A stretch of DNA of 64,000 bases from positions 45,717,058-45,781,057 of the forward strand of contig CM070554.1 of assembly GCA_036346405.1 (NCBI GenBank), in the 5' to 3' direction. The position numbers and the translations under genes are program-made. Positions 34,383 to 46,323 of this stretch are shown here, piece after piece. The notes below the pieces were generated by a model. It was given only the letters and a program-made list of their open reading frames with translations. It did not search any database and was not told the origin of the DNA. This DNA is from Phyllostachys edulis (taxonomy: Eukaryota; Streptophyta; Magnoliopsida; Poales; Poaceae). Position 1 is the first letter of the stretch. Every line of letters begins with the position of its first letter.

Positions 34383-37300
34383 CCCCATTGGGTTCCTCCT
34401 TAGCTTCTTTGGCACACTTTCAAGCTCTAGCTTGCACTGTGTCTTCCGAGCTTTCTCTCTCGACCTTCCCCCAACCGCCATTGTTGAAGCTTGGAGCCCT
34501 CGGTGGCACAAGGCTCAAAGGCTCTCTCGCTCAACCTCTACTCCATTTTTGCTCCTCTAACTTCCTAGAAGTTTAACCCTAACTTCACTTGGGGTTGACC
34601 TTTTAGGTGAGGGCTAGTTGGAGCTTGAGCTTGTCGGTCGTGGAGCACCCATTGTCTTCACCACGGGGTCCTCCTCGTCCCCAACATCTCAAAGACCTCC
34701 GCGACCTCCGGTAACCCTCCCGGTAGTCCCAGAGATGCTTGGCACCAGCGTGTATGTTGTTGCGGAGCTTTTCTTGGGCACCCGCTGAATGGCTATCATG
34801 AGCTCCTTTTGCTTCTTGCCTTTTTACCGTGTGGTCACCTTGCTCCTCTCGGCTGCGTCGGCACTCTAGGCCGCCATTGAGAGTAGGTCCATTAGGTGCG
34901 CTGGCTATTGCGGTCCCGACGGTGCCCTCGAGCAGGCGCGCCGCGTGCTAAATCGCCGGCGATAAGCCGTGGGGCGCCCTCAAATTTTTGTTTGACGTCC
35001 CGACCGTGCCATTGTCGGTTTAGGACATAGATTTGCTCAAGAAATGCTCAATCATTGGAGCAATTACTATCGTCTTTAGTGCGCCGACCTCCTCGTTGTC
35101 CCACGATTAACTCGCCGCAGCAGCGTCGTGAGTGAGTGCGTGGTCGTGGGCCGCCCATCTCACGATCAACGGCCACGACCTCCTCTCTCGATCAAGCCAA
35201 GATGAGGTCCAAGACCTTGGCCTTGAGATCTTGAGGTCATAGCCGTTGGATCCAAGATCAACGGCCACGACCTCTATCTCGCATGGGACGCGCTCTTCAG
35301 CGTTCATTGGGAGGTCTTGAGCCGTTAGATTCAAGATCTATGGCTCATGTCCTCCCCGGCCTTTGTGATTTTTGGGATTTTCCAGATAACTCTTATTTTG
35401 TGAACTGAAAAAGGTATGAACTTTAAAATTGCATAACTAATTCAATTTAAATCCAAATAGGGTGATTCAAATTGTGTTAGCTCTGGCTCGACCTGGGCTC
35501 CAATCTAAAAATGGTTAAGAGCCCAGTTCAGCTCCAGAACATGGTTTTGCAAATAGATTTTAAAACTAACTTTAAATGTATACTCAAAATAGTGTTTAAC
35601 TTGTAAAATGCATAGGTAATGCCCTGTAGATTATTTTTGAGTGAATCCAACTTTGTTGGTTTCCTCTATTAATGAACTTACTGTGAAAATTAGTTTTGAA
35701 CATGTTGCTGTTGTCAAAAAGAGTACTTGTGCATTATAATTTTGTTCAAGTTCTTGTTTTGAAAAATTATAGAAAGTGCATAATAGCTCCAAATGAGATG
35801 AACTCAATTGTGTTATTCATCTCATGAGGTGCTGGTTTTACAGTAAAAATCTCAGTATCACCACCCATCTAGAAAATGTTGCCTAATAATTAAATTAGTG
35901 AATAGTGGCAGTTTGGTATTTTTAGGGCTATGCAGATTTGTTTTGCTCATAACTTTTGCATTGAGAACCCAAATCAATTGGTTCTTGTTGCTAAATTCCC
36001 TAAAAATTGTCCTCTTGCTGCTGTAGAAAATTCAGAGTATTTGGAGTTTGTTTGCTGTGCTGTCTTTGTCATTTTCGTCGTTCTCATCGATTCTTTTCGT
36101 CTTTTCGATTAGGTGTTGACGAGTGTGTTGATCCCGTGAGCGATCCTCAGCAACAATTTTACCAGCAACAGCAAGGCAAGCAGTTTGATCATATTCCCTC
36201 TATCGTCCCATTACTTTAAAGGTTAATATATTGTTTTACTTGTATGTATGCATGCTACTTTGTGTTAAAGTATCGCTAGCAAGCCTATAGTTGCATAATC
36301 TGTGGGAATTGTTTATCCTCTACTACCATGAGCCTAGGTTATTTGCTGTGGTTTGAGCTCGTTGGATGAGCTCTTATCACTTAGTAGTTTTCGACTTCAA
36401 CCGCTAGACATGCTTAGTTATCGGTAGTAATGGGCGATCATCGATTTAGTCGATGGTCTTGATCACACAAATCTAATTATTACTCCTTTATGTCCAGCAC
36501 TTGTGCTTTGTTAATTTGTAAAGTCAAAATCTGAAAATAAAAGATTGAATTGGACTTGGGCATATTGGATGGATGGTGTGGTTTTTGGAATGTGGTGGTA
36601 TGCCTGAGTCAACAAGGACCGAGTTACTTGCGCCACCGTCTTCGAGCATTATTATGCACTAACCACACGAGGGGATATGGGACCTCTCTTGACTAAGTAC
36701 TTTGGGAGGTGTTAATTATGAGCTGGTCGGTGGGTATGTTTAAATAAAATGTGTGTGTGTGGTGTTGGGAGGGAGCATTAGCGCACCGGCTAGGTCTGCC
36801 TAATGTGTCCTTATCCCCGTGAGTTCTTGCACTCTTAATTAGCATCGTCCATTGGAAATGTCTCAGAGGACTTAGCCGTGCTTAGGCATACCAAAGGAAG
36901 TGTGCTAAATCATGTGGCGAAAAGGCGGTCTAACGTGTGGGTACATTGGTACACCTATTTGGGTTAAAACTATTCAATAGCCTCGTCAGAGGTTATGGAC
37001 ACGCCGGATACGCCTGTGAGAACTAGACTACAACCTTTAATTAAAATTTGACATGGGTGGTATGAATGGGTAATTCATGCTATTGTTGTGGTGGCTATTG
37101 GGTTAGTCACTTCCGGGTTGTTCGTGTCATTGTTATTATGTTATTATCTCGTTGTTACTTCAACAATTAAAAATGCTTTGTCAAATCGCTTTCAATCTAT
37201 TACATTATTGCAAATGAAAACTTGCTTTATGCTAAAAATGAGTCCAAAGCCTCATCCACTTAAATAAAGCTTGCATGTAGTTAAACTATAGTTCTGTTAT

Positions 37301-37778
37301 ACTAAACGTTCGGTCTGCGAGTACATTTTTGTACTCATTTGCTTTGCTTAATAACTTTGTTGCAGAGGAGGTAGAGCCCAAAGGGCTTTACTTTTGTGAG
37401 ATGTGCGGTGGCTGGGAAAGCGACTAGCTTGGCGGTCCGGTCAATTGCCTTGTGGGTTAAGGCACACTGGTTGGCTCTTGTTATGGCCATCTCTATGGCA
37501 CTTTTGCTTCCGCTGTGTATCTTAGTAGACTTGTTGTTATTTGGCCGGTCGGCCTCTCTTTTGTAATAACTATCCTTTATTTATATTAACTTCTGGTTTG
37601 TTGCTTGTTCTGTTCTATGTGTTTGAATGGAATTGATGCATTCTTTTGTAATGAGTTGTGTGTACTGCATTCTTGGGAAGTACATATATCTCGAGGCACG
37701 GTTTATTTAGTTGATAATACTAGGGTCAATTGGATGACCAAGTATTATGAGCCTAATAAATCGGGGTCTCACAGCATA

Positions 37779-39810
37779 AAAACACTTTCTTTCAATATAA
37801 ATGAATACCATTATAAATGAATACAATTATTTATTAACACGTTAATGTAGCATTATAATGATAGCATATCAATGCACCATAAACTAACAACACAGAAGAA
37901 AATAAGAAAATTTTATTTCTTTTTCCACTTATCCACTACCTTATAGTAGTTATTGGAGCTGAGGGAGCCGAGGGAGCTGCGGTGGGGAAGATGGCTGCAG
38001 TTGTGTGTTAGTGGAGGCAGTCGGCGGGGGGAAGCGCCAGGGGAATTGAGATCTACTACGGTGGAGGAGGAGGAGGAGGAGGAGGAGGCGGCTGCAGCAG
38101 TGCTGAAAACAATCAAGCCCCAAATGAATCAGAGTGTCTCTTGACTAGGACTCAGATTGAAAACAAAGTAAGCAACAATATCCATAGAGGATAGCAACTT
38201 AAATGTCATAGCAAAAGGCTGACTATGGACTGTATTGAAAACAAATTAAGCACATATCTTGCCTGAAAACTAAGGTTGACTGTGGCAAAAGGGATCACAT
38301 ACCAAAACTATTATTAGATTACCATTATATTCTGGACTTGATCTTAATTAATTGATTTATCATTTATGGTTTGTTTCTTATTACTGATTACTCTTATTAG
38401 GCACGTTATCAGTCATTTGGTAAAATGTGCTAAGCTTAGACATGATGCTGACACTCACTGAGATTTACTAAAGGCCCTTCCCTTACTAACCTCAAAGATT
38501 CAAGAAGCTAACCACTACCAAAAAAATTTGTGGGCAAAGATATATCTCACAAAAAGACAATCTGATCTAACCTAGAGACGACAAAATTTAAAATGAGGAA
38601 AATTAGCAACTAACAATAGGCGATGTTAACTACAAGACCAAATTCATTCCATATAATAACTAATGAATCACAGTGTTAAATCCAAAGGTAGCGCATTTGA
38701 TGATGCGCTTAAATGACTTGACCTACCATGATGGATGTTGTGTTTAGGCAATAGATCAATGTAATTGATGTATTCAGATAATCATTTGGATTGTGATACA
38801 AATTGAAGCATTGTATGGATTAAATATCCAGCTTATATTTATCATTCAGCACAAGTATTGGGCCTAATAACTAACAGTGCAGTAATACAAAGCGGTCGTA
38901 GTGGTCCCATCATTTTAAGCCAGAATGAAGGTCCCTTTTTTTGCTCCCTCCAGAACAAAGTCTAGAGGAATGTATGGTGTCCACCTTGTTAATGTAGAAG
39001 TGCTATATTTTCTAGTGGTGTATAATTAGTTCCTCACAAAAAGTATAGATATAATTAGTTCAACATAAAGCTTGATCAAAGGTTAGTTTAACAAGAAAGG
39101 AAATTAAAAAGGACAATCATGTGCTTGGGTTCTCATCTGAATGGTTAAAATGACCACTTATATATGACATAAGACTACGTGGAATGATCCAAAGGTCCGC
39201 ATTCATAGTGTGCATCAGCGTACAATACAATTAGCTTATATATGACATAAGACTACAGTGAGGACGACATGCAAGGCAAGGTCCATGCTAGTCAAGTTAG
39301 TGAGCATAGTTACCTCATGGGACCGAGAGGATGCGCAGAGCAGCAAGGGGCGGGCGCTGGCCGGAGGAGGGAGCCGGGAGGCGGAGGCTGGGGCGGCGCC
39401 ATGTGAGGAGGGAGCTGGGGAGGCGGAGTCGGGCGGCGCCCGTGGAGGAGGGAGCCGGGAGGCGGAGTCGGCGGCCAAGGAGGAGGGAGCCGGGAGGCGG
39501 AGTCGGGGCAAGGCCATGAGGAGGGAGCTGGTGGAGGCGAGCTGGGGGAGGCGGGGAGGCGGAGTTTAGGCGGCAAGATCGGGGCGAACGAGGGGTGACG
39601 ACGGGTGGAGGAGGGAGCGACGGAGGAGGAGCTGTGAGGCGGAGTCGAGGAGGCGATGGAGGCGGCGGAGGCGGGAGGTGGCGGAGGACGGGAGGAGCGG
39701 CGGCGTCGTGGGGAGAGAGCAAGGCATGGGGGATTGGGGAGAGGCGGGGGGTTGGGGAGAAAACGGAGTTAGAAACGCTGCTGTGGGATGGCGCGGCTGT
39801 TGTTTTAGCT
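37779..39810. other. CACTA interior without recognised coding sequence
   Basis: AT-rich DNA with two small purine-rich islands: a GGA-repeat stretch at 38060-38095, and 39330-39720 with imperfect repeats built on GGAGGGAGCCGGGAGGCGGAG. The transposase N-terminal part would be expected here on the minus strand but I could not find it. The 15-bp stretch around 37800 is duplicated (AAATGAATACCATTAT / AAATGAATACAATTAT). Confidence 0.5.
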
Positions 39811-40032
39811 CCCGAGTGTTCAGAATTAAGCGACACTCGAAATCATTTTTTCCCCGTTGCTCCCGTCAAAGTTTCCTGAGTGTTCGATCGGACACTCGGG
39901 AAATTAAAATTTCCCGAATGTTTTCTTCTATCCCCGAGTGTTTCATGAGGCACTCGGGAAGTTCCCGAGTGTATTATTCAAAACACTCGGGAAACTTGTG
40001 AGCACTCGGGAAATTAGACGATTCTGGTAGTG
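39810..40032 (-). repeat. CACTA 5' terminus and subterminal repeats
   Basis: The last bases TTCTGGTAGTG (plus) are the inverted CACTA end. Inside are about ten copies of CACTCGGGAA or its complement, several paired into short hairpins. Subterminal repeats of CACTA elements are the binding sites of the TNPA-type partner protein. Confidence 0.82.
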
Positions 40033-41036
40033 ATTGGACAGTAAGACTTTACCTTAGATTAATATGCCATGCCATTAGAAGGATTTGATGTGGTCTTGAG
40101 GGTCTAGTGGCTTGATACTCTCAGACTGATCACTTGGGACTTCTCCCGTATGACCATGGCTTTTGGTCGCGAGGGACGCAAGGTGATCTGGCTCGATCTA
40201 CCGTTGGAGCCTCGATCGGCAGCGTTGCTATTGTGTACCGGCATCGACTTAATGGATGATCTCCTCTATGAGCTCAGTAAGGGACCATTAGCCACAGTAC
40301 TTCGACTTTCTCTTCACTCGTATTACTAGTCAAGAAGGCGAATGGTTCCTAGCGCTTTTGTGTGGACTGCCGTGCACTCAATGATAGAACAATCAAAAAC
40401 AAGTTTCTGATTCCTCTTGTGGAGGAATTACTTGATGAGCTCTGTGGTGCCCTTTTTTAACTAAATTAGATTTGTGCTCCAGCTATCACCAAGTTTTGAT
40501 GCACCCCGCCGATATTGAAAATATGGCGTTCCACACTCACTAAGCACTTTTTGAGTCCCTCGTTATGCCGTTCGGTCTCACCTACGCATCGACAACGTTT
40601 CAGGCCCTAATGAACTTCATCCTACACACCTTCCTTCAGCGTTTCATATTGGTCTTCTTCGACGACATCCTCATCTACAGTCTGTCATGGTTTGAGCATC
40701 TCCGACATGTACGTTGCATCCTCCGAACACTCCAGTACCAACATTTCTTCCTGAAACATTCAAAGTGTTTTTTTGGGAAGGACACGGTCGTGTATCTAGG
40801 TCATGTATGCGGCCGGTGTCACCATGGACCAAGCGAAGATTAGTGCGGTTACTTCTTGATCGGTTCCTAAATTAGTGCGGGCGATCCGAGGATTTCTTGG
40901 CCTTGCGGGTTATTATCGTAAATTTATTTGAGTTATTGTCACAAGTTTATTCGTGATTTCGGCTCACTCACTGCGAAGCTTTTCACTGCACCGTGACGAA
41001 AAACAACGTATTCGAGAAACTCAAGGTGACATTGAC
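40033..41036 (+). pseudogene. Reina-like element C: protease end and reverse transcriptase
   Basis: Coding begins at the CACTA border: YAMPLEGFDVVLG (40057-40095), then the pre-RT block with WDFSRMTMAFGREGRKV. RT follows: FCVDCRALNDRTIKNKF, then MPFGLTYASTTFQALMNFIL (40565-40624), the catalytic FFDDILIYS (40654-40680), and FLKHSKCFFGKDTVVYLGHV. GFLGLAGYYRKFI (40890-40928) leads to the connection domain. It resembles chromoviruses of the Reina/CRM side of the tree. Stops are scattered throughout. It is an older, more decayed element than A or B. Confidence 0.82.
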
Positions 41037-42072
41037 CAAGGTTTCGGTTACCAGCCAAAAAAAATTAACAGGGGGGGGGCGATAACCCCGATCGAACCGA
41101 TTTTCGGCCATTTTCAGTCAAAAAATTCAAACTGAAATTTAAATCTTGAAAAAAATTCGGTCGAAATTTGTTCAGAAAATCGGGCAGAATTCAGTCGAAA
41201 ATTGGCACTCACAGAAACTGCCCAGAAATCAGAATTCAGAACTACTTTGTACAGAAATCAGAATTCACAAGTAATAAATCAAAATGACTGTCGAGCTACT
41301 GAGAAGCACAAAACATGATTCAGTCATTCAACACAATTTCTTAGTCTCAGGACCAAAACAATTGACTGCCGAGCTACTGAGAAGTACAGAGATTTTGAGC
41401 ACAAAACATGATTCGGTCATTCAACACAATTTCTCAGGACCAAAACAATTGACTGTCGAGCTATGAATGCCTCAGGGCATCAACTTCAAGAACTCCAGTC
41501 AGATCCGAGCGACCTTGTCCTGACTGACCATCAATCGCAACCAGGATCAGAAATTGGCGTAAGGTCGGCAGAATAGACAAGGAACTAACAGAGAATCACA
41601 TGAGGTTCTTGAAATGTGATGGATGCATTTGACTCTCTAAATCAAAGAACATGCCTTCAAGCTACAGATTCAAGGATCGGAGGAACACCGAGTGCATCGA
41701 CCGTGTGGAGAGGTCGTCCACTAGCACCAGCAGGCGGCGGCCAAAGAAATCCACCGCGTTGCTTGGTCTTCATTGCGCCTCCTCTGCCGCCGATTGGGGA
41801 GGATTGGCAGAGATTGGGGACGATTGGGGAGGAAGAAGAGGGGAATGGATTGGGGATTGGTGTTCGGCTGTGAGGCTTGGAGTTGGAGGCTCTCTGAGCA
41901 GCAGCAGCAAAGCGAGGAGGCCAATCGACCAGGCTTCATGCGACAGTGCGAGCGAGGATGGAACGAGCTTCGTGCGATGGTGCGAACTGGGCTGAACTTT
42001 TTGAGCCCGATTTGTAATCCAACCGGGGTGCCGGCATAACCGGTTCAGCCGATTTTGGCCAGAAAAAATCCC
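41037..42072. mobile_element. 1036-bp DNA insertion in element C with 10-bp TSD
   Basis: TGACATTGAC stands at 41027-41036 and again at 42073-42082. Removing one copy plus the insert restores the RNase H reading of element C. The duplication length (9-10 bp) suggests a Mutator-like element. The ends are only loosely inverted (GGTTTCGGTTACCAGCC left, complement of the right end GGGATTTTTTCTGGCC). The interior is CGGTC/AATTT-rich on the left, has an 80-90 bp direct repeat at 41281-41465, and a GC-rich possible gene fragment at 41640-42040 of unknown origin. Confidence 0.65.
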
Positions 42073-42082
42073 TGACATTGAC

Positions 42083-43382
42083 ACAGGTCTCGGTACTTTA
42101 ACTGCCGGACTTCACCGTAGAGTTTATTGTCGAGTGTGATGCACCGGTCCATAGCTTTGGCACAGTCCTTCACCAGGGCACGAGCGCCATTGCATATTTT
42201 AGCCGACCCATTGCACCATGACATGCTCTCTTGGCTGCCTACGAACGCGAGCTCATCAGCCTCGTCTAGGCGGTTCAACATTGGCGACCTTATTTGTGGG
42301 GCCGTAAATTTTTGGTACGCACTGATCATTATAGCTTAAAATTCTTGCTTGACCAACGATTGTGTATGACTCCACAACACCAATGGGTTAGCAAACTCTT
42401 GGGATATGAGTTTGGAGTGGAATATAAACCGGGCCGTAGCATTGTGGTCGCCAACGAACTGTCCCAGCATGACACTGAGCTCCACCTCTGTGGCACTCTC
42501 CTCTCCACAGTTTACTGTGTTCGACAACCTACGCCAAGAATTAACCCAAGATCCTTCCATGACGAAGCTCAATGCATCGATCATAGCCAACACCCACCAA
42601 TGGCCATAGGGGTCGTGGATGGATTGGTCACCTTCAACATGTGGGTCTACGTTCCTCCCATGGCTATCCTCCCACCTCGTCTTCTCTAGGTAGCCCACGG
42701 CAACGGCCACGAAGGCGTCCAAAAGACTTTCCATCAATTATGTGCGGATTTCCACGTACCCAATGCTAGATTGGTGGGGGCAAGATTTCGTTCGCACGTG
42801 TGATACATGTCAATGGAATAAGGGTGAGCAGTTACATCTGGTCAGTCTTCTTCAAATGTTGGACGTACCATCCACTATATGGGCTGACGTTGCTATGGAT
42901 TTCATCGATGGCCCACCTCACGTACACGGCAAAATAGTCATTCTCATGGTGGTGAACTGCTTCTCCAAGTATGCTCATTCCGTTCCCTTGTCTCACCCCT
43001 ACACAGCACACTCGGTAGCACAGGTGTTTTTAGTGAGATCATTCGGCTCCATGGTGTGCCTATTTCCATCATTAGTGATCGCGATCCAGTGTTCACTAGC
43101 ACTTTTTGGACCGAGCCTTTCATTTGGCTAGTGTTAAGCTCCACTCAGCACCACGTTTCACCCCCAATCAGATGGCCAGACTGAGGTAGTTAACAAGATC
43201 ATTGTCATGTACCTTCACTGCATCATAGGAGATCGACCAAAGCAGTGGCTTCGATGGTTGCCTTGGGTGGAATACTACTACAACACCTCCTTCCAAACGC
43301 CACTTCACACTTCTCCGTTCAAGGTGGTGTATGGCAGGGAACCACCGTCTTTGCGTTCATATGAGACGGGTAGCACACGTCT
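42083..43382 (+). pseudogene. Element C: RNase H and integrase core
   Basis: RNase H: LPDFTVEFIVECDAP (about 42100-42145), then AYERELISLV, then FLVRTDHYSLKFLLDQRL (42306-42359) and PQHQWVSKLLGYEFGVEYKP. Integrase: CDTCQWNKGEQ (42799), IWADVAMDFIDGPP with the first D (42880-42921), VVNCFSKYAHSVPL, and a late block WLPWVEYYYNTSFQTPLHTS then FKVVYGREPP (43258-43350). Frame breaks near 42690, 43050 and 43140. The gene is cut at 43382 by solo LTR D and resumes at 48371. Confidence 0.82.
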
Positions 43383-43569
43383 TGTCAGATCCCAAATTTG
43401 GAGTTTGGGGTCCACTGTGTATAACGTGTCATTCCCTGGATTAGTAGCTGACACACACAGTTACGTCGTGATTTACTCACATAACTATGGGAGCTCAAAG
43501 CTGACACACAATTTGGTTCACGGTTACGACCAATATTGGACGGAAAAAAGGGTATCTACGGAGGTCTCG

Positions 43570-44225
43570 AAGTGGTTCTAGAATGGTTCAAGGGTGATCC
43601 CGAGGAGGTCCCTGAGTGATCTAGAGGAGGTATTGGGGTGATCTTGAAGAGGTCCTGCAGTGATCTTGGAGAGGTATTGGAGTGATCCTTTCGTTGATCA
43701 CTGATCCCTTTGAGTACTATTCCAGGAGTTGTCTTGAGAAGGTCCTGAAGAGGTCCTGAGAGTCAATGGAGGTCCTGAGGAGGTCCTGTGGGGAGGTCCT
43801 AAGAGATCCTGTGGAGGCCCGAGGAGGTCCTGGGAGATCCTGGGAGTCCCGAAGGAGGTCATAGAGGTCATGGGAGGTCCTAACAAAACCAAGGGAGGTC
43901 CTAGGAGGTCCTGTATTTCCTGTGGAGGTCCTGGGAGATCCCGGGAAGATCAAGAGAGGTCTTGTAGTTCATTAGATGGTCCTGGGAGATCCAAGAAAGA
44001 TCAAGGGAGGTCCTGTAGTTCATGATGAGGTCTTGGGAGATCCAAGAAAGATCAAGGGAGGTCTTGTAGTTCATGAGGAGGTCTTGGGAGATCCAAGAAA
44101 GATCAAGGGAGGTCCTGTAGTTCATGAGGAGGTCCTAGGAGATCTAAGAAAGATCAAGGGAGGTCCTAGGAGATCCTATAGTTTATGAGGAGGTCCTGGT
44201 GGTTATAGGAGATCCTGAGGAGGGC
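43570..44225. repeat. GGAGGTCCT repeats with 51-bp tandem units in LTR D
   Basis: Short GAGGTCCTG motifs fill 43600-43960. From about 43935 to 44185 they organise into roughly five units of 51 bp (GGTCCTGTAGTTCATGAGG, then a GGTCTTGGGAGATCC part, then AAGAAAGATCAAGGG). Neighbouring units differ at a few bases. Confidence 0.75.
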
Positions 44226-46323
44226 CTAGACCCACTAGAGCTAGTTATAAACTCTACGAAGGTGGTCGTGGGACATCTGTTTATTGTTTGTAAACAAACT
44301 GATCGTAAACTTTGCTCAATGTAAAGGGTACTCGTTATGAACAGTGCAAGCCCAGAATATATTACATAAACATCGGGTCGTGCGGCCAACTGTTTTACAA
44401 AAGCGCCACTTAGGCGGAAGTTTACAAAAGTCAAGAGTGCTGAATATAAAACAGGTGCGGAAGCAAAATAAATCATGATGGATCCATTCACTTTGCCCAC
44501 AGGCAAGCGACTAGGGGTCCCGGCCTAAGTTTCATTATCGTCACCACCATCCTGGATCACTGTGAAGTAATCGGTAGGGTCTTGATCATTTGGGTCTGAA
44601 AAGATTAAAATGGCAGAGCCTGAGTACACAATCGTACTCGCGAGCCAACACACAATGCAGTTGTATAGATGCAGGGCTAGTCAAAGGAAGCTTTAGAGTT
44701 CTTTTATTTGCACAAAGCCAAGTTTGAAATAGATGAGTAGTAGGAGATCCTGAGACTTAGCATTTTTAACAAATCTATTTTCATAAATAAGTTTTTATTT
44801 GTAAAGTACTAGCGGAGGTCCCATCTCCTATACCAATGAGTGGCTCCATCCACTCAATGCTCAGGTATTCCCGTAATTACCACTGGTCCCTGACCAGACC
44901 TTTCTCTAATCCCTGGGGTCCCACCCCATCTTTCTTTTCCAGCACGTGGTTTTATAAAAACAAAAACTATATCAAGCAAGTTCTCAGCACCGCTCTTAAC
45001 CGTGAGCACGGCTATCATGATAGTTTTCTAACTCTGCAGAGTTCGCACACTTTACCCACAAGAGGTAATCGCCTTGATATATACACACGTTTCCTTAAAC
45101 ATGCGAATCAATGGGAGATTACCACAAGGCCTTTATAATGCTCATTCCTCGACGCAGCCCTACCCGCTAAGGTTTCCACCGCCCGGTGCCAAGCACTTCC
45201 AGGAGGCCCTCTCTTGCGCCATGTGGTTTCACTGTGGCTTCTTTCCCCTTTACCCACGCAACATTCCTCCGATGGTGAGACCACGCCGAGGCGAGCAAAT
45301 TAGTCGGCCAGGTCGTACCCATTATAGACTTGTGGTTGCACTATTTTTGCATGAGAGGTCATTCCACGATTCGGTCCTTAATTGACCAGGGCGGTACATC
45401 CACATACCATCACATTCTCGTGCCCCCGGCACCAGCCACTCTTTCCAGCCGCCCCAGTCGAAAATTGTTTTTCAGATTTTATTGTTTTGGAAATATCATT
45501 TACTTCAACATACCAGCCAGGCTCCCAGCCTTACTGTCCAAATCATTTTCCAAAGTTTTTAAGGATTATGGTTGGGCAACTTAATGCCCACATGACACTG
45601 TATCTACGCAAGACTAAGCATGACACTTAGATACAGACCTATCAACTAGTATGTAATCCATTAAGTCTAGGGTGACAACGGATTGTGTCCAAGTTCAAGG
45701 GTTGGAAGTTTATACATAATTACTTGTCAAGGCATTGACTATGACCTAGACCAATTTAGTTTGATAGAACATAGTAATGCAATTTCTTAATTTGAAACAA
45801 CATAATTTGCAAAAAATAGGTACAATATGATCAAAGTGTTGACTCACCTTGTTTAGAATGCTGCGGATTGAGATCCTGATCAATGAACGGTTCCTCAGTC
45901 ACCTCGGCTTCTATAATCGCAAAACAAACCGGAAAGGCAAATAAGCATATACTCCAACTCAAATAGTTTTCAAATATGCCAAGAACTCCAAATAGTGCAG
46001 AAGCGTAGATTAGAAATATAAGACCAGCACAGTTGAAAACTCAGTGGTCGTCGAACATGTGGTGGTCGTAGGTGCTACTATGTCTCTAGGAGGATACGAC
46101 AGGGAGGTCGTGAAGTACTATGACTTGGGGTGGTCCTGGAATCATTGTAGCCAGGGGAGGTCCTAAAATCACTGTAACTAGGGGAGGTCCTGAAATTACT
46201 GTACCCAGGGGAGGTTGCGAAAGCACTACGACCAAGGGAGATCGCGAGAGTCTTAGCACTAAACAAAAGGTGGATCGCGAGGGTGGTCTTTGCAAGAAGA
46301 CCAAGTGAGAGATCTAACGAGAG

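Larger units (their letters stand above)
3415..37773 (+). mobile_element. Composite Tekay/Del-type Ty3/gypsy element A, 34.4 kb, TSD GCATA
   Basis: The outer ends are TGTAACATCC (3415) and GGTCTCACA (37773). They are flanked by the same 5 bp GCATA (3410-3414 and 37774-37778) inside the CACTA element, so this was one insertion event. Contents: 5' LTR 3415-7957; internal region 7958-13100; 3' LTR piece 13101-14593; element B and a partial second B 14594-28482; partial second A pol 28483-32053; full 3' LTR 32069-37773 with a solo B LTR inside. The tRNA-Met primer site, the LTR ends, and a chromodomain after the integrase place it with chromoviruses of the Tekay/Del clade, known for very long LTRs. 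Confidence 0.85.
32069..37773 (+). repeat. Outer 3' LTR of element A (5089 bp plus inserted B LTR)
   Basis: From TGTAACATCCC to GGGGTCTCACA, followed by the GCATA target duplication. It is nearly identical to the 5' LTR outside two differences: it carries a solo B LTR (33570-34185) and 34186-34722, which the 5' LTR lacks. The dyad array is at 32610-33460, with further units at about 35165-35350. There is no protein gene; short open frames here are chance. Confidence 0.88.
1..40032 (-). mobile_element. CACTA (En/Spm) transposon, disrupted, left end outside window
   Basis: Minus-strand CACTA element. Its 5' terminus is at 40032, where the minus strand reads CACTACCAGAATCG. Behind it lie subterminal copies of the 10-mer TTCCCGAGTG in both orientations (39810-40015). 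TNP2-type transposase coding sequence appears at 1-131 and 2415-3414. The remainder of the span is later insertions: solo LTR S1 (137-2414) and the A/B complex (3415-37773). The element itself lies in the protease region of Reina-like element C, whose coding sequence starts at 40033 directly beyond the CACTA end. The transposase N-terminal part was not recognised between 37779 and 39810, so this is probably a deletion derivative. The other terminus is left of the window. Confidence 0.85.

Noticed and set aside
38512..38530. CACTACCAAAAAAATTTG as a second CACTA terminus
   Set aside because: No subterminal repeats of a second family and no partner end nearby.
39236..39836. Proline/serine-rich or glycine/arginine-rich proteins
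   Set aside because: Purine-rich low-complexity DNA gives open frames on both strands; none shows a recognisable domain.
43901..44188. Repeat protein-like frames (SLDLSWISQDLL-like units)
   Set aside because: Translation of the 51-bp minisatellite in LTR D, open on both strands, with no start context or homology.
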